A stretch of DNA of 64,000 nucleotides from Clostridia bacterium (GCA_017540175.1 JAFYBN010000119.1:1-64000); one strand, 5' to 3'; positions 16,824 through 25,113 are shown, numbered from the stretch's first letter. Notes: generated by a model not told the origin, from the sequence alone. Translations and numbers: made by a program.

Positions 16824-17894
16824 TCAGTTGATCTTTTCGATCCAGCCCATATCGTCGGGAAGCTTGCCCCACTGCATGCCGGTGATGGCGTCATAGAGCT
16901 TCTTCGCGATGGGACCGATCTCGCCCTTGTTGATGATCATACGCTTTCCCTCGTCGAACAGTTCGCCGATGGGGGAGATGACAGCGGCGGTGCCGGTACC
17001 GAACGCTTCGTCGAGCTTGCCGGCGTCGTTCGCGGCAATGACTTCGTCAATGGAGAGCTTGTGCTCCTCAACGGGAATGCCCCACTTTTTGAGCAGTTCC
17101 ACGCAGGAACGGCGGGTCACGCCGGGAAGGATGTTGCCGTCGGTCAGCTCGGGCGTCACCACTACGCCGTCGATCACGAAGAAGACGTTCATCGCGCCGA
17201 CTTCGTCGATATACTTGCGGTAGATGCCGTCCAGCCAGAGCACCTGCGCATAGCCCATGTCCTCAGCTCTCTTCTGACCGATGAGGGATGCGGCATAGTT
17301 GCCGCCCGCCTTCGCTCTGCCGGTGCCGCCCTTGACGCAGCGGACATATTCTCGCTCAACGTAGATCTTCACCGGGTTGATGCCCGCCTCATAGTACGAG
17401 CCGACCGGGGAAAGGATGATGGCGAACAGATAGGTGTGGGAAGGATGCACGCCGAGGTGTGCGTCCGTCGCGATGATGAACGGACGGATATAAAGAGATG
17501 TTCCTTCGTCGTAGGGGACCCAGTCCTGATCGAATTCGACGACCGCCTTGATCGCCTGGAGCACGTCCTCCGCGGGGATCTCCGGAACGCAGAGACGGTC
17601 GCAGGTTGCGTTCATGCGCTCGATGTTGCAGTCGGGACGGAAGAGCTGAATGCCGCCGTCGCTACGGCGATACGCCTTCAGACCCTCAAAAAGCTCCTGC
17701 GCGTAATGGAACACCATTGCGGACGGGTCAAGAGCGATCGGTCCGTAGGGGACGATGCGGGGATCGTGCCAGCCCTTGTCGACCGAATAGTCCATGAGGA
17801 ACATGTGATCGGTAAAATAATTGCCGAATCCGAGCTTTTTGTAGTCCGGTTTGACCTTCGGAGAGGGCGTTTTATCAATTCTGATGTTGAGCAT
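16824..17894 (-). CDS. ilvE: Branched-chain amino acid aminotransferase
   Basis: A 356-residue fold-type IV PLP enzyme that transfers amino groups between glutamate and the 2-oxo acids of Leu, Ile and Val. Lys195 in GTGRAKAGGNYAAS is the Schiff-base lysine. LFEGLKAYR, LYIRPFI and EAFGTGTAAVISPIG are typical of the longer eukaryote-like branch of the family. GGAGG lies 5 nt before the ATG. It is a stand-alone gene with its own promoter and terminator; no other ilv/leu gene is in the window and no leader peptide is seen. Confidence 0.95.
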   Translation of the reverse strand: MLNIRIDKTPSPKVKPDYKKLGFGNYFTDHMFLMDYSVDKGWHDPRIVPYGPIALDPSAMVFHYAQELFEGLKAYRRSDGGIQLFRPDCNIERMNATCDRLCVPEIPAEDVLQAIKAVVEFDQDWVPYDEGTSLYIRPFIIATDAHLGVHPSHTYLFAIILSPVGSYYEAGINPVKIYVEREYVRCVKGGTGRAKAGGNYAASLIGQKRAEDMGYAQVLWLDGIYRKYIDEVGAMNVFFVIDGVVVTPELTDGNILPGVTRRSCVELLKKWGIPVEEHKLSIDEVIAANDAGKLDEAFGTGTAAVISPIGELFDEGKRMIINKGEIGPIAKKLYDAITGMQWGKLPDDMGWIEKIN

Positions 17895-17920
17895 AATTGC
17901 CTCCGTGAAATTTTTTTCTT

Positions 17921-17949
17921 ATTATACATCATTTTATGGGAAAGTGCAA
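17921..17949 (-). promoter_or_regulatory. ilvE promoter
   Basis: TTGCAC (17944-17949), 17-bp spacer, TATAAT (17921-17926) on the minus strand. Confidence 0.87.
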
Positions 17950-18060
17950 GGTTTTTGCGGATAAATATTGATCCGAAGGGCAAAAAATCGCGCGGCATAA
18001 GCCCTCCCCCGCACGCATAAAATGGAGCAAATCTCCGAAACATCCGAAAGGAAACCTCTC

Positions 18061-19323
18061 ATGAAACGGCTGTGTTATCTCATCATAGTCTTTGGCTTTC
18101 TCACGCTTGCGCCCGCCGCGGTATCCGCTTCCGGAGCGCTTTCACCCGGTTTGCAGCAGATCGCGTACGAAAACGAAATGATCGCGTCAGGGCTCATCGG
18201 CGCGGGGATCCGTTTTTCATCGGCCGATTTTGAGAATGCGGTAGGGAAATCCTTGGACAGCGTCACGATCACTTCCCTGCCGTCTGCCGCGGACGGAACC
18301 CTCTTTTTCGGCGACGCGCCGGTGACGGCGGGGCAAGAGATCCGCATGAAATCCGTTTCCTCTCTGCGGTTTGAGCCGACAAAGGCCTGCAAAACAAGCT
18401 CCTTCCGTTTCCGTGCCGACGAAGGCTATTCCTTCCCCTGCATCCTGCGCTGGACGGATCACGCGAATGCCGCCCCGTCCGCTTCGGTATCCGGTGACGC
18501 GGTCGCCTGCTGGACGCAGAAGGACATATCGGTGTACGGCTCCATGCCGGGGTACGATCCGGACGGGGATTCGATCCTTTTTGAAGTCGTCGAATATCCG
18601 GATCACGGTCTGCTCGAAGTGCTGTCCCCGTCCAGCGGCGACTATCGCTATACGCCCTTTGACGGAGTACAGGGCTCGGACAGCTTCACCTATACCGTGA
18701 GGGACGAATGGGGACATTATTCCGAGCCGCAGACCGTAAGCATCTCCGTCGTAAAGGCGGCGTCGACGCTCGAGCTCGCCGACATGGAAGGTCACTGGGC
18801 TCATAACGCCGCGCTTGTTATGGCGTCCGAAAACGCAATGGACGTCCGGTACGTCAACGGGGAGATCTATTTTGATCCGGATGCGGCAATCACGCGCGAG
18901 GATTTCCTTACGACCGTGATGAAAGCGCTCGGAGCGGGAGACATCGCTCCGGCGAAGACCGTATTTGACGATGACGGCGAAATCTCCGACTCAGCGAGCG
19001 GGTATGTGGCGCGCGCGTATTCCCTCGGCATTGTCAGAGGGAGCAATGAGGATGGCAAGCTTTGTTTCCGGCCGAAGGACTGTGTGACCAGAGCGGAAGC
19101 CGCCGTGATCCTCAACAAAATCGTCGGCGCGGAGGACAGCGACGCCATCGCCGTGTTCGCCGACAGCTCAAGCGTTCCCGCATGGGCGCGAAGCTCTCTG
19201 TCCGCTCTGACCGCTGCGGGTGTTCTCGGCGGGACGGGAGCGGGACAGATCTCACCGAACAGCATCCTGTCACGCGGGGAGGCAGCGGAAATGATCTTTA
19301 AGGTCCAGCGTATTTACGGCTGA
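18061..19323 (+). CDS. Secreted SLH-domain surface protein with cadherin-like domain
   Basis: 420 residues. The start at 18061 (MKRLCYLIIVFGF) gives a clear signal peptide, likely cleaved after AVSAS; GAAAGGAA lies upstream. The middle contains a tandem-95/cadherin-like beta domain (YDPDGDSI to GSDSFTYTVRD). The C-terminal 180 residues hold three S-layer homology repeats (LADMEGHWAHNAALV; FDDDGEISDSASGYV; FADSSSVPAWARSSL), which bind pyruvylated secondary wall polymer. It is predicted to sit on the cell surface. The middle domain may bind a partner, but no catalytic motif is evident. Confidence 0.9.
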   Translation: MKRLCYLIIVFGFLTLAPAAVSASGALSPGLQQIAYENEMIASGLIGAGIRFSSADFENAVGKSLDSVTITSLPSAADGTLFFGDAPVTAGQEIRMKSVSSLRFEPTKACKTSSFRFRADEGYSFPCILRWTDHANAAPSASVSGDAVACWTQKDISVYGSMPGYDPDGDSILFEVVEYPDHGLLEVLSPSSGDYRYTPFDGVQGSDSFTYTVRDEWGHYSEPQTVSISVVKAASTLELADMEGHWAHNAALVMASENAMDVRYVNGEIYFDPDAAITREDFLTTVMKALGAGDIAPAKTVFDDDGEISDSASGYVARAYSLGIVRGSNEDGKLCFRPKDCVTRAEAAVILNKIVGAEDSDAIAVFADSSSVPAWARSSLSALTAAGVLGGTGAGQISPNSILSRGEAAEMIFKVQRIYG

Positions 19324-19409
19324 TTTTCTCTTTCATGTATAAAGGAAACTGTTTCGGTTCATACTCCTCTTGACCCCGATGGGGCAAACAACCGGAAAGG
19401 AATCTGAAG

Positions 19410-19586
19410 ATGAGCGACAAGAAAAAGAAGCAGAATCCAAACGCGACGGCCGAGCATGACAGCGGCAGCGGAAAAGACGCGACAGATGACATGAAGAACC
19501 GTGTCGACATGCTCAACGCAAACCAGGTCGACGAGACGACGAAAAATCCGCCGAAGAAGAACGGAAAGAGCAAGAACGAGAACTGA
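19410..19586 (+). CDS. 58-residue Lys/Asn-rich hypothetical protein
   Basis: Small hydrophilic protein beginning MSDKKKKQNPNATAEHD and ending KKNGKSKNEN. It is rich in Lys, Asn and Asp, has no hydrophobic segment, and is probably disordered. A good site, GGAAAGGAA, precedes the ATG by 7 nt, and a strong terminator follows at 19643-19686. This supports a real gene despite the length. Function is not recognised; abundant basic small proteins of this kind occur in spore formers, but that link is only a guess. Confidence 0.6.
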   Translation: MSDKKKKQNPNATAEHDSGSGKDATDDMKNRVDMLNANQVDETTKNPPKKNGKSKNEN

Positions 19587-19642
19587 GAAGCAAATCGACT
19601 CAGATGATCCGACGTGATCGCTCGATCGTGTCACGAACGCAA

Positions 19643-19690
19643 GACCTCCCGCGCTTCCGAACAGGAAGAGCCGCGGGAGGTTTTTGCCCG
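19643..19690 (+). terminator. Terminator downstream of the small Lys/Asn-rich gene
   Basis: 10-bp stem ACCTCCCGCG/CGCGGGAGGT with an inner CTTCC/GGAAG stem, then TTTTT. Confidence 0.9.
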
Positions 19691-19718
19691 TTTTATAAAT
19701 TTGCAGCGGCTGCGGGGC

Positions 19719-20585
19719 TTATTTCGCCGCCGCTTTTTGTCTGCGTTTTGCGTTTAACCATGCAAAAAGATAGACCAGGCAGAAGATCACGAGATCGATG
19801 GTCACGACGGACGCTCCGGTCTGCAGCCCGAGCAGACAGGCTGCGATAAAGCCCGCGATGAATCCAACGACGGATATCAGCGCGGAAAAGATCACCGTTC
19901 GTTTGAAATCCCCGGTGAGACGCATGGCGGTGAGCGCGGGGAAAATCAGGATCGCCGAAATCATGATCGAACCCATGATCTTCATGCCGACCACGATGGT
20001 AACGCCTGTCAGTATCGAAAGAGTCAGTCCGAACAGATCGGCGGATACGCCCGCCGCCCGCGCGAACGTCTCGTCGAAGGTTACGGCAAAGATCGTTTTG
20101 AAGGTAAAGAGAAACCATACAATGACTACGGCGGACAGCACGAGCGAAAGCAGCAGATCCTTATCCGAGATCGTGATCACGGATGCCGAGCCGAATAGGG
20201 ACGAGCAGATGTCCCCCGCCCTGCCACCGGTTAGATTATACATAAGCGTGCCGACGGCGACTGCGCCGGTCGAGACGACGGCACAGGCAGCGTCGCCGTT
20301 GAGACGTCCGTCGTTTCTTGAAAGCCGGAGGATGAGCACCGCCGCAAGGATCACAACGGGGACGGAGATCTCCATGGAATAAAGAGAACCGACCCCGGCG
20401 CAGGCGGCGAGAGCGAGCCCGAAAAAGCCGACGTGGGACAGACCGTCTCCGATCATGGAATAGCGCTTCAAAACAAGGCTGACGCCAAGCACGGATGAGC
20501 ACAGCGAAACAAGTGTGCCGACAACAAGGGCGCGCAGGATCACGCGGATCAGAAATTCCGACGCGAAAATCTCGGAAATCGTCAT
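19719..20585 (-). CDS. znuB: Zinc ABC transporter permease
   Basis: 288 residues of the ABC-3 (metal) permease family with about eight hydrophobic helices, including SLVLKRYSMIGDGLSHVGFFG (first residues shown in part), the conserved segment near the first helices, and GMKIMGSIMISAILIFPAL near the C-terminus. It forms the membrane channel of the ZnuABC importer. Its ATG overlaps the end of znuC by 4 nt (ATGA type), so it is co-translated. Zinc as substrate is inferred from the linked Fur-family regulator and box. Confidence 0.92.
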   Translation of the reverse strand: MTISEIFASEFLIRVILRALVVGTLVSLCSSVLGVSLVLKRYSMIGDGLSHVGFFGLALAACAGVGSLYSMEISVPVVILAAVLILRLSRNDGRLNGDAACAVVSTGAVAVGTLMYNLTGGRAGDICSSLFGSASVITISDKDLLLSLVLSAVVIVWFLFTFKTIFAVTFDETFARAAGVSADLFGLTLSILTGVTIVVGMKIMGSIMISAILIFPALTAMRLTGDFKRTVIFSALISVVGFIAGFIAACLLGLQTGASVVTIDLVIFCLVYLFAWLNAKRRQKAAAK

Positions 20586-21325
20586 GCTTCCCCTCCCCCG
20601 CGCGCATCGCGGTGCTCATGCGGATGACGCGCTTCGTCCTCCGCCTCGTCGATCCTCTCATGCTTTTCATACTGCGCTACCGTGCCGTAGAAGGAATGCC
20701 CGCGGCACATCGAAAGCACGGAGTTTGCCTCCCGTAAGGCGCACTGAACGTCGTGCGTGACCATGATGATCGCGCATCCCGCGCGGTTGATGCGCCGGAT
20801 CGCTTCGTACATCCCGTGCGCGGCGTCTGGATCCAGCCCCGTCACCGGCTCGTCCAAGAGAAGCAGAGTCTCCGAGACGCAGGCCGCGCGCGCGAGCAGG
20901 ACCCGCTGGCGCTGACCGCCGGACAACTCGCCGAAGGTGCGCGCGGAGAGATCGGCGATGCCGAGCATTTCCATGGCATCCGCGGCGCGTTTCTGGGATG
21001 ATTTCTTCCAGAACAGTCCGGGACCGTCGCGCCGAACGCATCCGGACAGCACGACTTCCTTCACGGACGCCGGAAAATCCCGCTGGATTTTGGATTGCTG
21101 CGGCAGATAGCCGATCCCGGCTTTCCTGACCTCCGGAGCGATATCGAGCAGACCGGCCGCGGGTTTGATCTCTCCCGTGATCGCTTTGAGAAGCGTGCTC
21201 TTTCCCGTTCCGTTCTCACCGACGACGGACAGGTAATCCCCGCTCGAGCAGGTAAAGCCGACGTGTTCCGCAGCGACATGCCCGTCGTAGGCAAGGGTGA
21301 GATCGATGGCTTTGATCAAAATCAT
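20582..21325 (-). CDS. znuC: Zinc ABC transporter ATPase
   Basis: 247-residue ATP-binding subunit. Walker A GENGTGKST, signature LSGGQRQRVLLARA, Walker B LLLLDEPVTGLD and switch His in IMVTHDV are all intact. The C-terminal tail (about 225-247) is rich in His, Glu and Asp (HPHEHRDARGGG), which could bind metal. AAAGGAGC precedes the ATG. It lies 13 nt after znuA in the zur-znuACB operon. Confidence 0.94.
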   Translation of the reverse strand: MILIKAIDLTLAYDGHVAAEHVGFTCSSGDYLSVVGENGTGKSTLLKAITGEIKPAAGLLDIAPEVRKAGIGYLPQQSKIQRDFPASVKEVVLSGCVRRDGPGLFWKKSSQKRAADAMEMLGIADLSARTFGELSGGQRQRVLLARAACVSETLLLLDEPVTGLDPDAAHGMYEAIRRINRAGCAIIMVTHDVQCALREANSVLSMCRGHSFYGTVAQYEKHERIDEAEDEARHPHEHRDARGGGEA

Positions 21326-21338
21326 GAATACGCTCCTT

Positions 21339-22283
21339 TCACGAGAGGGCGGCCTCGAGCGCGTCGAGGTTTTCTAACATCAGCTCAAACAGAGTCACGC
21401 CGTTTTGAAACTGTTCCTTTGAGACGTTGTGCGCGGAATTCAGCGTCATGATTTTGCATCCGGTTTCCTTCGCGACCGCTTCTGCGCATTTCTGATCCGA
21501 AAATTCGATCACAAACACGGCGGGCGCGCCGACGCGGCGCACTTCGGAAATCAGGGCGCTGATCGTAGCGAGCGAAGCTTCCACGTTCGAAGAGCATCCG
21601 GTGAATGCGGCGATGTGCTCCAGTCCGAATTCCTCGGTCAGATAGAGGAACGGGAATCGGTCGGCAACGACGATCGTATTGCGTGCGCGGTTTGCCAGCC
21701 GTTCGCGGTATTCGGCCTCAAGCCGGTCCGCTTCCGCTTTGTATGCCGCGAGATTGCCCGCGATCACATCCGCTTTGTCTGGCAGGACGAGGGAGAGGTT
21801 TTCCGCGACGGCGTCAGCGATGCGGCGGATGTTTTCGAAGGAGGTCCATACATGTTCGTCCGGTTCGGTCTCTTCCCCGCCCTCTTCCCGTTCGATTGCG
21901 GACACCAGTGCCTCATCCGCTGTCTGAGCGGCGTCGATGGCGTAAACGGTCCGCGGGCGCTCCTCCTCCCTCATGGAGTCCATGAGATCGAATACCCAGT
22001 CCTCGCTCTCTCCCCCGACACAGACAAAGAGGTCGGCGACATCGATTTTCCCGGCGTCCGAAAGCGTCAGTTCATATTCATGCGCTTCCGTTTCCGGCGG
22101 CAGGAGCATCGAGACTTCAGCCGTATCACCGGCGATCCCGCGCGCGATATCATACATGGCGAAATTCGTTGCAAGAACCTGCGGTTTTCCGTCGCTATTC
22201 GTCCGATCATCCGAGCAGGAGTTCATGAGGCAGACGCCGAAAATCATCACCGCAGTCAGCAGTATGGAAATGGTCTTACGCAT
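21339..22283 (-). CDS. znuA: Zinc-binding lipoprotein of the ABC importer
   Basis: 314-residue cluster A-I metal-binding protein. The N-terminal signal ends in a lipobox (LMNSC), so it is anchored on the outer face of the membrane. Candidate ligands are His in ETEAHEYEL and His in DEHVWTS. The usual third His (HxAFxY) is Asp here (ADRFPFLYL), and the C-terminal HSCHN segment of clostridial homologues reads NSAHN. A short acidic loop (EREEGGEETEPDEH) replaces the His-rich loop. Zinc is the best guess; manganese cannot be excluded. Its start overlaps the zur stop by 8 nt. Confidence 0.9.
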   Translation of the reverse strand: MRKTISILLTAVMIFGVCLMNSCSDDRTNSDGKPQVLATNFAMYDIARGIAGDTAEVSMLLPPETEAHEYELTLSDAGKIDVADLFVCVGGESEDWVFDLMDSMREEERPRTVYAIDAAQTADEALVSAIEREEGGEETEPDEHVWTSFENIRRIADAVAENLSLVLPDKADVIAGNLAAYKAEADRLEAEYRERLANRARNTIVVADRFPFLYLTEEFGLEHIAAFTGCSSNVEASLATISALISEVRRVGAPAVFVIEFSDQKCAEAVAKETGCKIMTLNSAHNVSKEQFQNGVTLFELMLENLDALEAALS

Positions 22284-22677
22284 GCTTTTCCTCCGATTGA
22301 CAGGTTTCGCACAGCCCGTAAATTACGGTTCTTCCGCAGTCGACCGCGAAGCCGTGCTCGCTCAGAAAATGATCGAGGATCTCGCTCATGAACGAGCAGT
22401 CCATGTGGATGAGACGTCCGCACTGCTCGCATTTCAGATGAATATGTTCCGAGCCAGCGCTCTTCGCGTTGTACCGATAGGTCGCGTATTCGCTGCGTCC
22501 GTTTCCCGCGGCGTATCGGGTGAGAAGTCCCGCTTCGGTCAGAGCGGTGATCGCGCGGAACACGGTCGCCTCGCCCGCCTCTACTTTTTCATATACCTCG
22601 CGGGCGGAAAAGCACTCGTCTTCGTGATCCATAAAAAAGCGCAGAACCTCGTCCCGCTGCTTCGTCTTGTATCGCAT
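22276..22677 (-). CDS. zur: Fur-family metalloregulator (Zur-like)
   Basis: 133-residue Fur-family repressor. The N-terminal winged helix (about 1-75) precedes a dimerisation/metal domain with HIHLKCEQCG and GLCETC, the two CxxC pairs of the structural zinc site. It heads the znu operon, so control of zinc uptake is the natural role; a Fur-type box lies in its own leader, implying autoregulation. GGAGGGAACCGA precedes the ATG. Confidence 0.92.
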   Translation of the reverse strand: MRYKTKQRDEVLRFFMDHEDECFSAREVYEKVEAGEATVFRAITALTEAGLLTRYAAGNGRSEYATYRYNAKSAGSEHIHLKCEQCGRLIHMDCSFMSEILDHFLSEHGFAVDCGRTVIYGLCETCQSEEKHA

Positions 22678-22701
22678 TCGGTTCCCTCCGGAAAACGGAT
22701 T

Positions 22702-22716
22702 TGAAATTGATTTTCA
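22702..22716. promoter_or_regulatory. Fur/Zur-type operator in the zur leader
   Basis: 7-1-7 inverted repeat; on the minus strand TGAAAAT-C-AATTTCA, six of seven positions symmetric. It is embedded in a longer AT-rich tract and lies 14-28 nt past the -10 box, where a repressor would block transcription. Confidence 0.75.
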
Positions 22717-22730
22717 TTTTCATATTCGCC

Positions 22731-22759
22731 ATTATATCATCGGAAAGCGTCTTTGTCAA
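22731..22759 (-). promoter_or_regulatory. zur-znuACB promoter
   Basis: TTGACA (22754-22759), 17-bp spacer, TATAAT (22731-22736) with an extended -10 TGA, on the minus strand. Confidence 0.92.
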
Positions 22760-22769
22760 GAGGAAAACG

Positions 22770-22803
22770 AAAAAAGCCGAACTGCGCGTGATGCGCAATT
22801 CGG
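22770..22803 (-). terminator. Terminator of the CYTH gene
   Basis: 11-bp stem CCGAATTGCGC/GCGCAGTTCGG followed by CTTTTTTCG on the minus strand. It sits between the CYTH stop and the zur promoter. Confidence 0.9.
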
Positions 22804-22828
22804 TTGGATGGGGGCATATGGTCTCGTT

Positions 22829-23338
22829 TCATGCCTTTTCGACGCGCTTTGCGAGCGCCTTGTTCGAAAACTTGCGCGTTCCCGTCAGCTCTTCGACGAC
22901 TTCGATAAAAGGCGGAAGGGAGAAGTCCTCTCCCTCGCTTGCCAGCTCCACTTCGAGTACCGCATAACCCTCCAATTCCGGTCCCCCGATCTCGGAAGGA
23001 TAGACGTCGATCTCGATCACGTGCTTTTCGTAGGGGAAGCTGAACCGCGTCTTTGTAAGAGAGGAATACGCCTCTCGAAGAGCGTCCAAGTATTCCGCTG
23101 CGTCGATTTCCCTCTCGTCTTCCCGTCTGGTCATTTTGGTGATATTCTCTTTTTTCGTGAAGACATAGATGACATGCCCGTCTTCCTCGATTTTTCGGAC
23201 GCGGCGTTCGGTATCGCTCCCCTTGATGGGGCGGAGATAGGTTTGCGTGATCCGCCGGACCCGATAACCTTCCATGGCAGAGAGAATGGCGGGATCGGGA
23301 AGCCGGATCAGAAATTTGCGCTCGATTTCGATGGGCAT
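22829..23338 (-). CDS. CYTH-domain phosphohydrolase/cyclase
   Basis: 169 residues matching the CYTH fold, a beta-tunnel that acts on triphosphates. The diagnostic ExExK motif is at the N-terminus (EIERKF), followed by alternating charged residues that line the tunnel (RVRRI, RRVRKI, FTKKEN, EIDVY, VLEVEL). Bacterial members are adenylate cyclases, thiamine triphosphatases or, most often in Firmicutes, inorganic tripolyphosphatases. The last is the likeliest here, but the substrate cannot be fixed. It lies 15 nt downstream of a small hypothetical gene. Confidence 0.88.
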   Translation of the reverse strand: MPIEIERKFLIRLPDPAILSAMEGYRVRRITQTYLRPIKGSDTERRVRKIEEDGHVIYVFTKKENITKMTRREDEREIDAAEYLDALREAYSSLTKTRFSFPYEKHVIEIDVYPSEIGGPELEGYAVLEVELASEGEDFSLPPFIEVVEELTGTRKFSNKALAKRVEKA

Positions 23339-23353
23339 GGGTTCCTCTTTCCG

Positions 23354-23575
23354 CTACCGCAGGTCTTCTCCGCGCGTCATAAAGGAACGCACATAGGAAC
23401 GAAGCTCGTATCCCGTGTGAAGGTTTTCGGCGCCTCCGATGAATTCCCGTTTTTCATCCTCGGTCAGACGCGAAAACTTTTCAAGGGACGCGTCCGTTTC
23501 CATGAGCGCGGCGCCAAGAGGCGGCGGGATCTGTTCGCCTTTGTGAAGACGGGGCAGCTTATTGTCTGGGTTCAA
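23354..23575 (-). CDS. 73-residue hypothetical protein with TTG start
   Basis: Small, mostly helical soluble protein (LPRLHKGEQIPPPLG, then SLEKFSRLTEDEKREF). The start codon is TTG at 23575, supported by GGAAGGAGG with 8-nt spacing; there is no alternative ATG near it. The helical part recalls the C-terminal region of YdeI-type proteins, but the resemblance is loose and no function is assigned. It is probably co-transcribed with the CYTH gene. Confidence 0.65.
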   Translation of the reverse strand: MNPDNKLPRLHKGEQIPPPLGAALMETDASLEKFSRLTEDEKREFIGGAENLHTGYELRSYVRSFMTRGEDLR

Positions 23576-23736
23576 AATGGAATCCTCCTTCCGTCCGGCT
23601 TTTGCTTTCAGTATGACCGGAAGAAGAACGCTTTATGCACGCTGCGTCAATCGAAACGACTGCCGCCCGGAGGGCGGAACATGTCGCGGCGCGGGCGCAT
23701 ATATTGGAACAGCGCTCACGAAAGGAGGGCTAAGGA

Positions 23737-23889
23737 ATGTTCTGCAACAACGGACTCAAATGGATCGCGCTGGTTCTCGTCGCCGCCTGCATTTTCTGCG
23801 GCAATGACAGCTTCTGCTCAAACGGCACGAACAACGGGGATACCGGCTGCGGCAACGGATGCGGCGGCTGCATCGGCCGACTCGTCTGA
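23737..23889 (+). CDS. Cys-rich 50-residue microprotein
   Basis: Short gene with a near-ideal ribosome site (AAAGGAGG, 8-nt spacing). The product starts MFCNNGLKWIALVLVAAC, a hydrophobic segment, then a Gly/Asn/Cys-rich tail ending GCGNGCGGCIGRLV. Seven cysteines lie at 3, 18, 21, 27, 38, 42 and 45. A strong terminator follows at 23906-23942. It could be a membrane-anchored or secreted metal-binding or disulphide peptide; no processing or modification enzyme gene lies nearby. Function is unknown. Confidence 0.7.
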   Translation: MFCNNGLKWIALVLVAACIFCGNDSFCSNGTNNGDTGCGNGCGGCIGRLV

Positions 23890-23905
23890 GAATCAGAATC
23901 AGTCG

Positions 23906-23942
23906 GATCATCGGAAAGTCTGATTTCCGATGATCGATTTTA
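23906..23942 (+). terminator. Terminator of the Cys-rich microprotein gene
   Basis: Perfect 12-bp stem GATCATCGGAAA/TTTCCGATGATC with a 6-nt loop, followed by GATTTTAC. Confidence 0.85.
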
Positions 23943-23950
23943 CTCCCGCG

Positions 23951-24466
23951 TCAGGAATTGGCGCGGGATTCTTCTTTTTCGAGAATGGCGTCCCGCGCTT
24001 TTTCCATGTCACGGCGGCACTGCTCCGGCACGGCGTCGCCGAGCGGACATCCGTAGCGCAGAAGCTCCCGCACATAGGTGGAGCTAATCATCGCGTATTC
24101 GGGCCGAGCCGGAAGGATCACCGTCTCGAGCGCGGGATCAAAGCGCTTCATGATGAAGGCGAGCCCGTATTCGTAATCGAAATCCGTCGCCGACCGCGCG
24201 CCGCGGACGATATACCGCGCGTCAAGCTCGCGGGCGATGTCGGAGGTGAGTCCCCCGTACACGACGGCGTCTACGTTGTCCAAATCAGCAACCGTTTCTT
24301 CCACGAAACGGAGCCGCTCAGCGGCGGAGAAGAAGCCGGACGGCTTTTCGGCGTTCGCGAGAATGACGACGGTGACGCGGTCGAAGAGCGCGGACGCCCG
24401 TGCGAACAGATCGGCGTGTCCGGCTGTGACGGGATCAAAACTCCCCGTGACGATGGCGTGTCTCAT
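23951..24466 (-). CDS. coaD: Phosphopantetheine adenylyltransferase
   Basis: 171 residues, slightly above the usual 160. It catalyses ATP + 4'-phosphopantetheine to dephospho-CoA, the fourth step of CoA synthesis. The nucleotidyltransferase motif is GSFDPVTAGHADLF, with RGARSATDFDYE (RG.R loop) and ISSTYVRELL also intact. Its start overlaps the end of rsmD (ATGA), giving the common uvrC-rsmD-coaD order. Confidence 0.95.
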   Translation of the reverse strand: MRHAIVTGSFDPVTAGHADLFARASALFDRVTVVILANAEKPSGFFSAAERLRFVEETVADLDNVDAVVYGGLTSDIARELDARYIVRGARSATDFDYEYGLAFIMKRFDPALETVILPARPEYAMISSTYVRELLRYGCPLGDAVPEQCRRDMEKARDAILEKEESRANS

Positions 24467-25113
24467 TCGTTCGCCTCCGCGTCTTCCCCTTCGGGTTGGG
24501 GCTGCAGTAGGGTGATCCTCGTCCGTCCGTAAAGCGAGGACTTGAGAGTTCTGTACTTCTTTCTCAGTTCCTCGTCCTCACCGAACACGTCGCAGAAGAT
24601 GTATTCGGCCGCCGCATCCTCGTCCTTGCGCAGTCTCGTAGCCTTCGGCGGGATATCGCAGTCCGTTTCGCAGACGAGGGTCGTCCAGGAGGAGCACAGC
24701 CCGGCGTCGGCGATGGATCGGAGCGCCTTGGGCAAAAGCTTGCTGTCGTAGGGGGGATCGAGGAAGATCAGATCGTATTTTTCCCTTCCCGCTTCACCGC
24801 GCAGGAATGGGGAAAAACCCGTCGATATGATGCGGCATTTCGCGATCAGGTGCGTTTTTCTCGCGTTTGCCGTGATCGCGTCGACTGCCTCGCGGGAAAT
24901 ATCGACGAATGTCGCCTTCTCCGCACCGCGCGAAAGGGCTTCCAGCCCCATCTGCCCGCTGCCTGCAAAGAGATCGAGCACCGCGCTTCCCTCAATATCG
25001 AATTGAAGCATGGAGAAAACTGCTTCCTTCACGCGGTCGGAAGTCGGGCGTGTGGTCTCTCCCGCCGGGGATTCGAGCTTCGTGCCCCGCGCGCTTCCCG
25101 TGATGATTCTCAT
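24463..25113 (-). CDS. rsmD: 16S rRNA (guanine966-N2)-methyltransferase
   Basis: 216-residue SAM-dependent methyltransferase modifying G966 of 16S rRNA. It begins MRIITGSARGTKLESP, as the family does, and shows SAM motif VLDLFAGSGQMGLEAL and catalytic DPPYDS. The C-terminus has an extra 20-residue tail rich in Glu. It overlaps uvrC and coaD by 4 nt each, so all three are translationally coupled. Confidence 0.94.
   Translation of the reverse strand: MRIITGSARGTKLESPAGETTRPTSDRVKEAVFSMLQFDIEGSAVLDLFAGSGQMGLEALSRGAEKATFVDISREAVDAITANARKTHLIAKCRIISTGFSPFLRGEAGREKYDLIFLDPPYDSKLLPKALRSIADAGLCSSWTTLVCETDCDIPPKATRLRKDEDAAAEYIFCDVFGEDEELRKKYRTLKSSLYGRTRITLLQPQPEGEDAEANE

Noticed and set aside
23577-23950. 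A RiPP or bacteriocin cluster around the Cys-rich microprotein
   Set aside because: No modification enzyme, leader-peptidase, dedicated exporter or immunity-like gene is adjacent. Neighbours are coaD and a small hypothetical/CYTH pair.
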